Shown: positions 19,059 to 28,155 of the stretch, piece by piece
Position numbering within the stretch: the stretch's first letter is position 1
How the letters are laid out: each line of letters begins with the position of its first letter
NCBI GenBank assembly: GCA_035645695.1
Contig: DASQMC010000070.1
Span: 1-64,000 of the forward strand
Direction of reading: 5' to 3'
Length of the DNA: 64,000 bases
Source of the DNA: JAIVJZ01 sp035645695
Lineage (GTDB): Bacteria; Acidobacteriota; Blastocatellia; Pyrinomonadales; Pyrinomonadaceae
The notes under the pieces: generated by a model
What the model was told of the DNA's origin: nothing
Databases searched by the model: none
Seen by the model: only the letters and a program-made list of their open reading frames with translations
Translations under genes and position numbers: made by a program

Positions 19059-19130
19059 GAACGATGAACGATGAACTGAAAGCAATGTCTTTGTCTTTCA
19101 TTCCGCGTTCATCGTTCCTACTTCATCGTT
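19046..19130. repeat. heptad palindromic array (word aacgatg), cognate of 49258-49340
   Basis: Arms 19046-19070 and 19106-19130 are perfect 25-nt inverted repeats. The left part starts in the last codons of the epimerase gene, and the right arm ends 8 nt (aataattt) before the next ATG. The first 36 nt are identical to the array at 49258, 30 kb away. Confidence 0.92.
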
Positions 19131-19138
19131 AATAATTT

Positions 19139-20158
19139 ATGAAAGAGCGTCTGCTGCAATATCTCGCGTGCCCTTCGTGTGAGGGCGAGTTGAGGTTGGC
19201 GTCCGTCGCCGCGCGGGACGAGGGGCGTGGGTGGGCGGAAATTTTGGAGGGAGAGTTGGCGTGCGCGGTTTGCGCGCGCCGGTTCGCGGTGCGGCGCGGC
19301 GTGCCGCGCTTCGCGGACGTAAATGAGATCGAGAGCGAGAAGGCGGCCACGGCCGAGAACTTCGGCTGGCAGTGGCGGCACTTCACGCAGACGGACGAAC
19401 GCTACGACGAACAGTTTCGCGGCTGGCTCGCCCCCGTCCGGCCTGAATTCTTTAAAGGCAAACTCGTGCTCGAAGGCGGGTGCGGGAAGGGGCGGCACAC
19501 GCAACTGTCGGCCGCGTGGGGCGCGCGCGATATAGTCGGCGTGGATTTGAGCGCGGCGGTCGAGACGGCCTACGCCGCCACGCGCGATTTGCCGAACGCG
19601 CACATCATACAGGCCGACATCTATCATTTGCCGGTCAGGCGGCGCGCGTTCGATTACGCCTTCTCCGTGGGCGTGCTGCATCACCTGCCCGACCCGCGCG
19701 CGGGGTTCGTCGCGCTCTCGACGCGCGTGCGCGGGGGCGGCCACCTGTCGGCGTGGGTGTACGGGTCGGAGAACAACGAGTGGATCACGCGTTTCGTGTC
19801 TCCCTTGCGCGAGCACGTCACGTCGCGCATCAGTCGCCGCGCGCTGCTGCACCTGTCGAAACTGCCGACCGCGCTCGTCTACGCCGCGACGAAACTCGTC
19901 TATGCGCCCGCCAACCGCGGCGCGCGCGGCGCGGCACTCGCGCGCCATTTGTTTTACAATGACTACCTGAAGTCAATCGCCCCTTTCGGCTGGCGCGAGC
20001 AACACACCATCGTCTTCGACCACCTCGTCGCGCCGACCGCCTACTACATTTCGCGCGCGGAGTTTGAGGATTGGTGGCGCGAGATCAAAGCGGCCGATGT
20101 CGAAATCGGGTGGCACAACCGCAATAGCTGGCGCGGCTTCGGGCGCATCGAAAGTTAA
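19139..20158 (+). CDS. methyltransferase with N-terminal Trm112-like zinc domain
   Basis: A 339-residue protein. Residues 1-60 form a Trm112-like zinc ribbon with Cys pairs CPSC (11-14) and CAVC (42-45). Residues about 95-230 are a SAM-binding fold: LVLEGGCGKGRHTQL, IVGVDLSAAVETAY, FDYAFSVGVLHHLPD. The C-terminal part, including FYNDYLKSIAPFG, is of the kind seen in uncharacterised methyltransferases of glycan loci. The start follows a heptad array by 8 nt with no Shine-Dalgarno. The acceptor is unknown. Confidence 0.87.
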   Translation: MKERLLQYLACPSCEGELRLASVAARDEGRGWAEILEGELACAVCARRFAVRRGVPRFADVNEIESEKAATAENFGWQWRHFTQTDERYDEQFRGWLAPVRPEFFKGKLVLEGGCGKGRHTQLSAAWGARDIVGVDLSAAVETAYAATRDLPNAHIIQADIYHLPVRRRAFDYAFSVGVLHHLPDPRAGFVALSTRVRGGGHLSAWVYGSENNEWITRFVSPLREHVTSRISRRALLHLSKLPTALVYAATKLVYAPANRGARGAALARHLFYNDYLKSIAPFGWREQHTIVFDHLVAPTAYYISRAEFEDWWREIKAADVEIGWHNRNSWRGFGRIES

Positions 20159-20166
20159 GGACACGG

Positions 20167-20964
20167 ATGGCGAGTGAAGTTGAACAGGCCGGATCGCCCT
20201 TGTTGCCGCGAGAGATGGAGCGGCACACTTACGCGATCATGTACGAGGTCGAAGGCTCGCACTGGTGGTTCGCCGGGCGACGCCGCATCCTCGAAAGTTT
20301 CGTTGAACAGATCGTCGCCTCTCTGGATTTACAGGACGGGCGGCGACCGCGCATCCTCGACGTGGGCTGCGGCACGGGCGCGAACCTTGAGATGCTCGCG
20401 GGGTTCGGCGAGGCGGAGGGCGTCGATGTGTCGGAAGACGCGCTGGCCTTCTGCCGCGCGCGCGGTTTGGACAAGGTGCGACTCGGCGCGGCCGAGCGAT
20501 TGCCCTACGCGGACGCGTCGTTCGATCTCGTGACCGCGCTCGACGTGGTGGAGCATCTGGACGACGACCTGGGCGGCCTCTGTGAGATGAGGCGCGTGCT
20601 CTCGCCCGGCGGGCGTGCGCTGCTGTTCGTCCCGGCCTTCATGTGGCTGTGGGGCGTGCAGGACGACGTGAGCCACCACCGCCGTCGTTACACGCTGCCC
20701 CAATTGACGGAGCGCGTCCGCGCGGCGGGCTTCGCGGTCGAGCGCGCTTCCTACGCGAACCTGACGTTCTTCGCGCCCATCCTCGCGGGACGCCTCTTGA
20801 TGCGCGCCACGGGCGCGCGACCCGCGTCGGAAAACAACATCAACGTCCCGGCCTTGAACGGCGTGCTCGGCCGCCTGTTCGGAGCGGAGCGTTTCTGGTT
20901 ACGGCGCGGCCTGAATTTTCCCTTCGGCGTCTCCGCCGTGTGCGTGGCGCGGAGGCGGGAGTAG
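20167..20964 (+). CDS. class I SAM-dependent methyltransferase
   Basis: A 265-residue methyltransferase. Motif I is ILDVGCGTGANLEML, followed by AEGVDVSEDALAFCRARG, FDLVTALDVVEHLDDD and LSPGGRALLFVPAFMWLW. It lies 8 bp after the preceding methyltransferase and 2 bp before the next glycosyltransferase, with overlapping expression signals, so the three genes are one transcriptional unit. Its target is probably a lipid-linked sugar made by the neighbours. Confidence 0.88.
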   Translation: MASEVEQAGSPLLPREMERHTYAIMYEVEGSHWWFAGRRRILESFVEQIVASLDLQDGRRPRILDVGCGTGANLEMLAGFGEAEGVDVSEDALAFCRARGLDKVRLGAAERLPYADASFDLVTALDVVEHLDDDLGGLCEMRRVLSPGGRALLFVPAFMWLWGVQDDVSHHRRRYTLPQLTERVRAAGFAVERASYANLTFFAPILAGRLLMRATGARPASENNINVPALNGVLGRLFGAERFWLRRGLNFPFGVSAVCVARRRE

Positions 20965-20966
20965 CG

Positions 20967-21998
20967 ATGAGAGTTTACGAAGAAGAAGAAGAGACTTTGA
21001 AGCGGCGGCGCGTTGACGTTCGGCGCGCTGACGGCGACCATGATGCGCCGGACATCTCCGTCTTTCTGCCGGTCTACAACGAGGAGCCGAATCTGCGCCC
21101 GCTCCACGCGAAGATGACCGAGGCGCTCTCGACGCTCGGGCGCACGGCCGAGATCATCTACGTGGACGACGGTTCGTCGGATGGCAGCCTCGAAGTGTTG
21201 CGCGAGATCGCGGGGCTGGACGCGCGCGTGCGGGTCATCGCGCTGCGCCGCAACTACGGGCAGACCGCCGCGATGAGCGCTGGGATAGACGCGGCGCGCG
21301 GGCGCGTGTTGATTCCGATGGACGCCGATTTGCAAAACGATCCGGCCGACATCCGCAGGCTGCTGGAGAAGCTGGACGAGGGCTACGACGTGGTTTCCGG
21401 CTGGCGCAAGAACCGGCAGGACAAGGCTGTCACGCGAAAGTTTCCCTCGATGCTGGCGAACCGTCTCATCTCATGGATCGGCGGCGTGCCGCTGCACGAC
21501 TACGGCTGCTCTCTGAAAGCCTATCGCCGCGACTCGCTCGCGGACGTGCGCCTCTACGGCGAGATGCATCGCTTCATTCCCATCTACGCTTCGTGGGCGG
21601 GCGCGCGCGTGACGGAGATACCCGTCGATCATCACGCGCGCACGATGGGCGTGTCGAAGTACGGGCTGTCGCGCACGCTCAAGGTCGTCTTCGATCTCGT
21701 CACGATCAAGTTCATGGCGTCGTACCAGACGAAACCGATCTACGTCTTCGGCTCGTTCGGCGTGCTAGCGTTCGCGGCCTCGTTCATCGCGGGGCTGTGG
21801 GCGGTGTTCCTCAAAGTCGTTCACAAGGCCGACTTCGTGCAGACGCCGCTGCCCATCCTCGCCATCGTCATGTTCGCCGTCGCCGTCCAATTCTTCCTGA
21901 TGGGACTGCTGGCCGAAATGCAGGTGCGCACTTATCACGAATCGCAGTCGAAGGCCATCTATGCCGTGCGCGAACGAATAGGGTTTGAAGACAAGTGA
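20967..21998 (+). CDS. polyprenyl-phosphate-type GT2 with two C-terminal membrane helices
   Basis: A 343-residue GT2 starting at ATG 20967, preceded by GGAGGCGGGAG. Residues about 28-240 are the catalytic domain (VFLPVYNEEPNL, YVDDGSSDGSLEVL, MDADLQNDP with the DxD). After it come two hydrophobic helices, about residues 255-280 and 290-315, ending in QVRTYHESQSK. This is the ArnC/GtrB/dolichol-phosphate-sugar synthase layout: a sugar from a nucleotide donor is put on undecaprenyl phosphate at the membrane. The stop TGA is part of the following heptad array. Confidence 0.9.
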   Translation: MRVYEEEEETLKRRRVDVRRADGDHDAPDISVFLPVYNEEPNLRPLHAKMTEALSTLGRTAEIIYVDDGSSDGSLEVLREIAGLDARVRVIALRRNYGQTAAMSAGIDAARGRVLIPMDADLQNDPADIRRLLEKLDEGYDVVSGWRKNRQDKAVTRKFPSMLANRLISWIGGVPLHDYGCSLKAYRRDSLADVRLYGEMHRFIPIYASWAGARVTEIPVDHHARTMGVSKYGLSRTLKVVFDLVTIKFMASYQTKPIYVFGSFGVLAFAASFIAGLWAVFLKVVHKADFVQTPLPILAIVMFAVAVQFFLMGLLAEMQVRTYHESQSKAIYAVRERIGFEDK

Positions 21999-22098
21999 GC
22001 AGTAAGCAGTGAGCAGTAAGCAGTAAAAACTGTTTACGCGCCGCCCACTGCTTACCGCTCACTGCTTACTGCTCACTGCTCACTGCTTACTGCTCACT
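21995..22098. repeat. heptad palindromic array (words gtgagca / gtaagca)
   Basis: The left array is gtgagca-gtaagca-gtgagca-gtaagca; the right array is cactgct/tactgct/taccgct, about eight units. It begins in the GT2 stop codon and ends 6 nt (aagttt) before the asnB2 ATG. TGA and TAA in the words give stops in all + frames. The same words fill 25352-25464. Confidence 0.92.
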
Positions 22099-22104
22099 AA
22101 GTTT

Positions 22105-24066
22105 ATGTGTGGAATCACCGGATGGGCGTACATGGACGCGCGCACCCCGCAGGCGGAGGGCGCGACGGAGCTGCTGCGCTCGATGTGCGCGCGGATGACG
22201 CACCGTGGGCCGGATTCCGAAGGGCTGATGACCGAGACCGGCGTTGCGCTCGGCATGCGACGACTCGCCATCATCGATCTGGCGACGGGCGAGCAGCCCG
22301 CCATGAGCGAGGACGGGCAGGTGTCGGTCATCCTCAACGGCGAGATTTATAACTACCGCGAGTTGCGCGCAGACCTCGAAGACCGGGGGCACTCGTTCAA
22401 GAGCACGTCGGACACGGAAGTGTTGCCGCATCTCTACGAAGAGTACGGCACGGGCATGCTGGCGCACCTGAACGGCATGTTCGCCTTCGCCCTGTGGGAC
22501 GCGCGGCGGCGCAAACTCTTCATCGCGCGCGATCCGTTCGGCGAGAAACCGCTCTACTGGGGCGTCTTCGACGGCCGGCTGCTGTTCGCCTCGGAGCCGA
22601 AGGTATTGCTGGCGCACCCGTCCGTTCGGACGCGCCTGAACGTGGACGCGCTCAGGCAATACCTCTCGTTCGACTACGTTCCCGCGCCGCTTTCGATATA
22701 CGAGGGCATACAGAAACTTCCCGCCGCCCACGCGCTGACGCTCGAAGACGGGCGCGTCGAGGTGCGGCCTTACTGGCAACTGAGTTATCACAAGCCGGAA
22801 CGCGCGCCGACGGAAGAGGAAGCCGCGGCGCGCGTCGAAGAGTTGCTGGCCGATTCGGTGCGGCTGCGCATGGTGGCGGACGTGCCGCTCGGCGTGCTGC
22901 TCTCGGGCGGCGTGGATTCTTCGGCCGTGGCCGCGCTCGCCGTGCGCGCATCGCACGAGACGGTCAAAACTTTCTCGATCTCGTTCGCCGAAAAATCTTT
23001 CGACGAATCGGCCTACGCGCGCGGCGTCGCGGATTTCCTGCACACGGATCACCACGAGGAACGCCTCAACTCGAACCTCGCCGCAGACCTCATCGGCGAG
23101 ATCGGTTCGTGGATGGACGAACCCTTAAGCGACCCTTCGCTCGTGCCGACCTACCTGCTCTCGCGCTTCACGCGCCAGCACGTCACGGTCGCGCTCGGCG
23201 GCGACGGCGGCGACGAAATCTTCGCGGGCTACCCGATGTACCCGGCGCACCGCGTCGCGCGTCTCTACGGGCGCGTGCCCCGTGCGGCGCGCCGCCTGTT
23301 CGTCGAATCAATCGTCAAACGCCTGCCGGTCAAGACGAAAAATCTCTCGCTCGATTACAAGGCGCGCAAGTTCATCGAAGGCATGCGCTATGACGACATC
23401 GTGATGCGGCATCACATCTGGTTCGGCTCTTTCACGCCGGACGAGCAACAACTGTTGCTCACGCCCTCCGCGCGTCGCGACGCGGGCGTGGACATCTACG
23501 CGGGCGCGCGCGCGCTGCTCGACGAATGCGACGCGGCGGAGACGGTTGAGCGGATGCAGTATCTCGACACGAAGCTCTACCTCGCGGAAGACATCCTGAC
23601 GAAAGTTGACCGCACGAGCATGGCCGTCTCGCTCGAAGTGCGCGCGCCGTTCCTCGACCGCCGCCTCGTGGAATACGTCTCGTCGCTCCCGCTCGATTAC
23701 AAACTGCGCGGCAACACGACGAAGTACATCTTGAAGCGCGCCGTCGCGCTGCACCTGCCGCCGTTCGTCACGCGGCGCGGCAAGAAGGGCTTCGGGGTGC
23801 CGGTCGCCGAGTGGCTCAAAGGAAGATTGCGCCCGCTCGCGCGCGATCTCCTGTCGCCCGCGCGCCTCAACCGCCACGGCCTGTTCGACTCTGCCTACGT
23901 CGCGCGCTTGCAGGACGAACACGAACGCGGCGCGGCCAACCATCGCAAACTCCTCTGGACGCTTCTCATCTTTGAACTCTGGCACGAGAGCTTCATCGAG
24001 ACGCCGCGCCGCATCGAGCAATCGGGCAGCCGCCCGAGGCAGCAGGCCGAAGGCACGATGCAGTAG
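22105..24066 (+). CDS. asnB: asparagine synthetase B-type glutamine amidotransferase (copy 2)
   Basis: A 653-residue class-II amidotransferase starting MCGITGWAYM with Cys2 as nucleophile. It has GPDSEGLM, NGEIYNYRELR, the PP-loop LLSGGVDSSAVAAL near residue 267, GGDGGDEIFAGYPMYP and KVDRTSMAVSLEVRAPFLD. It differs clearly from copy 1 at 14987, so they are probably not recent duplicates and may act on different carboxylates. Its start follows a heptad array by 6 nt, without a Shine-Dalgarno. Confidence 0.92.
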   Translation: MCGITGWAYMDARTPQAEGATELLRSMCARMTHRGPDSEGLMTETGVALGMRRLAIIDLATGEQPAMSEDGQVSVILNGEIYNYRELRADLEDRGHSFKSTSDTEVLPHLYEEYGTGMLAHLNGMFAFALWDARRRKLFIARDPFGEKPLYWGVFDGRLLFASEPKVLLAHPSVRTRLNVDALRQYLSFDYVPAPLSIYEGIQKLPAAHALTLEDGRVEVRPYWQLSYHKPERAPTEEEAAARVEELLADSVRLRMVADVPLGVLLSGGVDSSAVAALAVRASHETVKTFSISFAEKSFDESAYARGVADFLHTDHHEERLNSNLAADLIGEIGSWMDEPLSDPSLVPTYLLSRFTRQHVTVALGGDGGDEIFAGYPMYPAHRVARLYGRVPRAARRLFVESIVKRLPVKTKNLSLDYKARKFIEGMRYDDIVMRHHIWFGSFTPDEQQLLLTPSARRDAGVDIYAGARALLDECDAAETVERMQYLDTKLYLAEDILTKVDRTSMAVSLEVRAPFLDRRLVEYVSSLPLDYKLRGNTTKYILKRAVALHLPPFVTRRGKKGFGVPVAEWLKGRLRPLARDLLSPARLNRHGLFDSAYVARLQDEHERGAANHRKLLWTLLIFELWHESFIETPRRIEQSGSRPRQQAEGTMQ

Positions 24067-24190
24067 AGCCAATCGCGCCGCGCGCTCTTATCGGCACGAC
24101 CGCCGGGTTTAAGAAACTTGCGGCCGCCACACGAAATAACGAACACGGGCGAGAGACAACCACCGCCCACGGTTATATGCTACGACTAAG

Positions 24191-25369
24191 GTGAGCGAAC
24201 TTGAGCAGGCGTATGAAACCCTCGCCGCGTGGTGTCGCTCGCGCGGCTGGGCGGGGCACGACCCGTTCGACGGTTTGAACAGCCGCGTGTTTCAGGCGAC
24301 GCCTTTGAAAGAGTCGCGTCTGGCGCGTTTGGCGTGGACGCAGGCGTTCAAACGCGCGCCCGTCAGTTTGCGCACGCCCGCGCGCGTGCCCGTGGGGCGT
24401 AACGCGAAGGGGACGGCGTTGTTCGCGCTGGCCGCGCTCTCGCGTTTTCGCGCGACGGGCGTGGACGCGGCCGAGAGGGAAGCGCGCGAACTTCTGGACG
24501 CGCTGCTCGCCGCGCGGCTGGCGGGCGGGAGCGGCGCGGCGTGGGGCTACAATTTCGACTGGCAGGGGCGCGCTTTTTTCGCGCCGCGGGGGACGCCGAC
24601 CATCGTGCCGACGGCCTTCGCCGTTCGCGCTCTGGTGGAGGCGCATCGCGCCTTCGGCGACGAACAACAATACCTGCCCCCGGCGCGCTCGGCGTGCGAT
24701 TTCATCCTGCGCGACCTGAAACGAAGCGAAGAGGGCGCGGACGAAATCTGTTTCAGTTACACGCCGCTCGACGAGACGCGCGTCTTCAATGCGAGTTTGC
24801 TGGCGGGCGAAGCGCTGGCGTCGGTCGGCGCGCGGACGGGCGAGGAAGAATTGTTGACCGCCTCGGCGCGCGCGGCGCGCTACGTCGTGCGGCGACAGCG
24901 CGCGGATGGTTCATGGGCTTACGGCGCGGCCGGGTTTCAGGGATGGGCCGACAACTTTCACACGGCGTTCATACTGATGTCGCTCGCGCGCATCTCGGAG
25001 GCGTGCGGCGCGGCGGGCGCGGAGTTTTCCGCGCCGCTCAGGCGAGGTTACGAGTTCTGGCGGGGGAACTTCTTTCTTGCGGACGGTTGGCCGAAATACT
25101 ACCATGACAATCCATACCCGGCGGACGCACACTCCAGCGGCGCGGCCGTCGTCGCACTCGTCGAACTGAAAGACCGGATGCCGGACGCGCTCGCGCTCGC
25201 AGACCGCATCATCAATTGGACGCTCGAAAATTTGCGCGACCCCCGCCGCGGCTTCTTCTACTACCAACGGCGACGCTTCTACACCATCCGCACGCCCTAC
25301 ATGCGCTGGACGCAGGCATGGATGATGTATGCGCTGGCAAGACGGATGGAGGTAAACAGTAAGCAGTGA
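24191..25369 (+). CDS. alpha/alpha-toroid protein of polysaccharide locus, function unknown
   Basis: A 392-residue soluble protein from GTG 24191, no signal peptide. It consists of helical hairpins with repeated small-residue/aromatic segments (ALFALAALSRF, TAFAVRALVEAHR, ADGSWAYGAAGFQGW, HTAFILMSLARI, SGAAVVALVEL), the look of an (alpha/alpha)6 toroid as in terpene cyclases and six-hairpin glycosidases or epimerases. I do not recognise a specific enzyme and see no DxDD cyclase motif. Homologues in databases may carry misleading enzyme names. It lies between asnB2 and DUF354, so a role on the glycan is likely. Its last residues NSKQ and the stop are array-encoded. Confidence 0.7.
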   Translation: MSELEQAYETLAAWCRSRGWAGHDPFDGLNSRVFQATPLKESRLARLAWTQAFKRAPVSLRTPARVPVGRNAKGTALFALAALSRFRATGVDAAEREARELLDALLAARLAGGSGAAWGYNFDWQGRAFFAPRGTPTIVPTAFAVRALVEAHRAFGDEQQYLPPARSACDFILRDLKRSEEGADEICFSYTPLDETRVFNASLLAGEALASVGARTGEEELLTASARAARYVVRRQRADGSWAYGAAGFQGWADNFHTAFILMSLARISEACGAAGAEFSAPLRRGYEFWRGNFFLADGWPKYYHDNPYPADAHSSGAAVVALVELKDRMPDALALADRIINWTLENLRDPRRGFFYYQRRRFYTIRTPYMRWTQAWMMYALARRMEVNSKQ

Positions 25370-25464
25370 GCAGTAAGCAGTGAGCAGTAAGAAAACAGTT
25401 TTAACTGCTCATTGCTTATAGAAAACCGTTTTGACTGCTCACTGCTCACTGCTTACTGCTTACT
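25352..25464. repeat. heptad palindromic array (gtgagca/gtaagca), cognate of 21995-22098
   Basis: The left array repeats cagtaag/cagtgag, followed by two small internal copies (aaaacagttttaactgctc; gaaaaccgttttgactgctc) and a right array of actgctc/actgctt. It starts inside the toroid gene and ends 6 nt before the DUF354 ATG. Confidence 0.9.
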
Positions 25465-25470
25465 ATTCCG

Positions 25471-26496
25471 ATGCGTATCTGGATCGATCTGGCGAACTCG
25501 CCGCACGTGCCGTTCTTCGCCACACTCAGGCAGGAGTTTCTGGCGCGCGGGCATGAGGTGGAAGTGACGGCGCGCGAGTTTGCGCAGACGGTCGAACTGG
25601 CCGCGCTGGCCGGACTCGCGCCCGTGGTCATCGGCGGTCACGGCGGGCGCGAGTTGAAGGGAAAGGCGGGCAACCTGTTCGGGCGCGCGCTTGCCCTGCG
25701 CGGTTGGGCGCGCGGGCGCATGTTCGATCTGGCCGTCAGTCATAATTCTTACTCGCAGATCGTCGCGGCGCGCTCTCTCCGCCTGCCGACTGTGACGCTT
25801 ATGGATTACGAGCACCAGCCCGCCAATCACCTGGCGTTTCGTTTGGCCTCGCGCGTCGTCGTGCCGCGCGCGTTTCCCGAAGGCGCGCTCAGACGTTTCG
25901 GCGCACGGGCGCGCAAGGTGCGGCGTTACGACGGCTTCAAAGAGGACGTATACCTCGCCGACTGGCAGCCGCGCGCCGGGGCGATTGAAAATATGCTGAA
26001 GACGCTCGGCGTGGGGGCGCATCAGACGCTCGTCGTCGTGCGCCCGCCCGCGCGCGATGCGCTGTATCATCGTTTTGACAACGAATTGTTCGACGCGCTG
26101 CTCGAACACCTGTGCGCACAGGACTCCGTGCGTCTCGTCCTGCTGGCGCGCAACGACGCGCAGCGTGAGGAGTTTGGCGCGCGGCACGGGTGCGAAAACG
26201 TCTCCGTGCCGCGCGCCGCGCTCGACGGGGCGACGCTCATCTCGGCCGCCGATCTCGTGGTGAGCGCGGGCGGCACGATGAACCGCGAGGCCGCCGCGCT
26301 CGGCGTGCCCGTCGCAACGGTCTACGCGGGCGCGTGGGCGGCCGTCGATGAAGAACTCGTCCGGCAGGGACGGCTCACACGCATACGCACGCGGGCGGAC
26401 ATACGCGCTCTGCCGGTCGTCAAAAAAGACGCGACACGCGCGCGCCGCGCTCTCGGCGTGCGCGCGCAAGTGGCAGACCTTATATTGAAGGGATGA
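25471..26496 (+). CDS. DUF354 family protein (GT-B-like)
   Basis: A 341-residue protein starting MRIWIDLANSPHVPFF, the hallmark N-terminus of DUF354. It has a GT-B-like layout: N-terminal half up to about 165, then VVVRPPARDALYH and a C-terminal segment VVSAGGTMNREAAALGVPV that resembles the nucleotide-sugar-binding loop of UDP-GlcNAc 2-epimerases and MurG-like enzymes. Its activity is unproven; it is common in archaeal and bacterial glycan loci. The stop TGA is the first TGA of the following array. Confidence 0.85.
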   Translation: MRIWIDLANSPHVPFFATLRQEFLARGHEVEVTAREFAQTVELAALAGLAPVVIGGHGGRELKGKAGNLFGRALALRGWARGRMFDLAVSHNSYSQIVAARSLRLPTVTLMDYEHQPANHLAFRLASRVVVPRAFPEGALRRFGARARKVRRYDGFKEDVYLADWQPRAGAIENMLKTLGVGAHQTLVVVRPPARDALYHRFDNELFDALLEHLCAQDSVRLVLLARNDAQREEFGARHGCENVSVPRAALDGATLISAADLVVSAGGTMNREAAALGVPVATVYAGAWAAVDEELVRQGRLTRIRTRADIRALPVVKKDATRARRALGVRAQVADLILKG

Positions 26497-26586
26497 AGGA
26501 TGAGGGATGAGGGATGAAAATTAAAACCGTGCGAGCGGGTGAATGCTTTATTGCTTCATCCCTCATCCCTCATCCCTTATCCCTTA
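26490..26586. repeat. heptad palindromic array (word ggatgag)
   Basis: The left array 26490-26518 repeats gggatga/ggatgag; the right array 26555-26586 repeats atccctc. The upstream stop codon is in the left array and the right array abuts the next ATG. TGA in each unit covers all + frames. Confidence 0.9.
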
Positions 26587-28155
26587 ATGCATATGCGCGC
26601 TGAGCGATTCGACAAATTGAGGGTGACGGCCAGTGCGGTGCGTGCCGAGGCGCGCGCGCCGCAGTGGGTGTTGCCGTCTGTGAAGGTTGGGCTGGTCGTC
26701 GCCGATTCGGTGGTGGCGGCCGTATCGTTTCTGGCGGCGTTCTACCTGCGTGAGAGCGAACGCATCATCGCCGGCTGGGACGCGGCGGGTCGCCTCGTCT
26801 GGAGCGCGGAGTTCGCGCCGTATGCGGCCGTGCTGTTGTTCGTCGTGCCGGTGCGCGTGCTCGCACACGCTTATTACGAACTCTACAAACTGCGCGGCGA
26901 GTTCTCTTACGTGGACGATTGCCTGCGCGTCTTCAAGGCGACCGCCGTGGCATCGCTCCTGATCGTGGCGGTGGCGTTCCTGTATCGCGGCGGGACGGCC
27001 TTCCGCGCCTTCTCATACTCGCGCGCCGTCTTCGTGATCGATTTCGCGTTCGCGCTCTTTGCCTGCGGCGCGTTGCGGCTGGCGATGCGCGCAACGCAGG
27101 CCATGGTGCGACGCCGGGGCGTGAATTTGATCCCGACGCTCGTCGTCGGTCGCGGCGCTGAGGCGAGCCTGTGCATTCGCGAGATGCAGCAGCGGCCGGA
27201 GTTGGGCTATCGAGTGATCGGCGTGGTGGAGAACGGCGCGATTGACAAGAGCGTGCCGGAGACTTTCGAGGGCGTGCCCGTCATCGGCCAGATCAACGAT
27301 CTGGCCGAGACGATTCGCGAGACGGCGGCCAACGAAGTGATCGTCGCCGACCCGGGCGTCTCCGGCGACCTGCTGTTCGACGTGATGATGCGCGTCGGGC
27401 GCATTCGCGGCGTCGAGTTTCGCATCGCGCCGAGTTTGTTCAACTGCCTGCCGCGCAAGACCGAGATCGATCAGATCGGCGCGCTGCCGATGATCCAACT
27501 GTTTCGCGAACCTCTGTCGAGCACGGCGCGCATCGTCAAGCGCGGCATGGACATCCTCGTCGCCTCGCTCGCGCTCGCCGTGCTCTCGCCGCTCTGGCTA
27601 ATCATCGCCGCCGTCATCAAACTGGATTCGCCGGGCGGCGTCTTCTACAAACAGGAGCGCGTCGGGATGGACGGGCGCATTTTCCTCTTTCTCAAGTTCC
27701 GCACGATGCAGTCCGGCTCGGACGATGCGGCGCACCGCGATTACCAGCGCAAGTATATCGCCGGGCAGTCCGAGACGAACCTGGGCGACGAGACGCGACC
27801 CGTCTACAAGCTGCGCACGGACCCGCGCGTGACGGGCGTCGGGCGCATACTGCGTCGTCTGAGTCTGGACGAGTTGCCGCAGTTGTTGAACGTGCTCAGG
27901 GGCGACATGAGCGTCGTCGGCCCGCGCCCGCCCATCCCTTACGAAGTCGAGGCGTATGAGTTGTGGCATCGCAAGCGGCTCGACATGAAGCCGGGGCTGA
28001 CGGGGCTGTGGCAGGTGTCCGGCCGCAATCGCCTCTCGTTTGAGGAGATGGTGCGGCTCGACCTCTTCTACATCGAAAACTGGTCGCTGCTCTTAGACCT
28101 CAAGATCATCCTGCGGACGCTGCCCGTGATGCTGCGCGGCGACAACGCTTATTGA
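26587..28155 (+). CDS. undecaprenyl-phosphate sugar-1-phosphate transferase (WbaP/exopolysaccharide polyprenyl glycosylphosphotransferase)
   Basis: The enzyme starts glycan synthesis by moving a sugar-1-phosphate onto undecaprenyl phosphate. From ATG 26587 it has 522 residues (ATG 26593 is equally good). The upstream GTG at 26539 is rejected because those residues would be translated from the heptad array. It has four N-terminal membrane helices, a CoA-binding-like domain (about 185-300), a fifth membrane segment (DILVASLALAVLSPLW) and the catalytic domain with KFRTMQSGSDD, RLSLDELPQLLNVL, DMSVVGPRPP and KPGLTGLWQVSGR. This is the full WbaP/WcaJ architecture. Confidence 0.93.
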   Translation: MHMRAERFDKLRVTASAVRAEARAPQWVLPSVKVGLVVADSVVAAVSFLAAFYLRESERIIAGWDAAGRLVWSAEFAPYAAVLLFVVPVRVLAHAYYELYKLRGEFSYVDDCLRVFKATAVASLLIVAVAFLYRGGTAFRAFSYSRAVFVIDFAFALFACGALRLAMRATQAMVRRRGVNLIPTLVVGRGAEASLCIREMQQRPELGYRVIGVVENGAIDKSVPETFEGVPVIGQINDLAETIRETAANEVIVADPGVSGDLLFDVMMRVGRIRGVEFRIAPSLFNCLPRKTEIDQIGALPMIQLFREPLSSTARIVKRGMDILVASLALAVLSPLWLIIAAVIKLDSPGGVFYKQERVGMDGRIFLFLKFRTMQSGSDDAAHRDYQRKYIAGQSETNLGDETRPVYKLRTDPRVTGVGRILRRLSLDELPQLLNVLRGDMSVVGPRPPIPYEVEAYELWHRKRLDMKPGLTGLWQVSGRNRLSFEEMVRLDLFYIENWSLLLDLKIILRTLPVMLRGDNAY

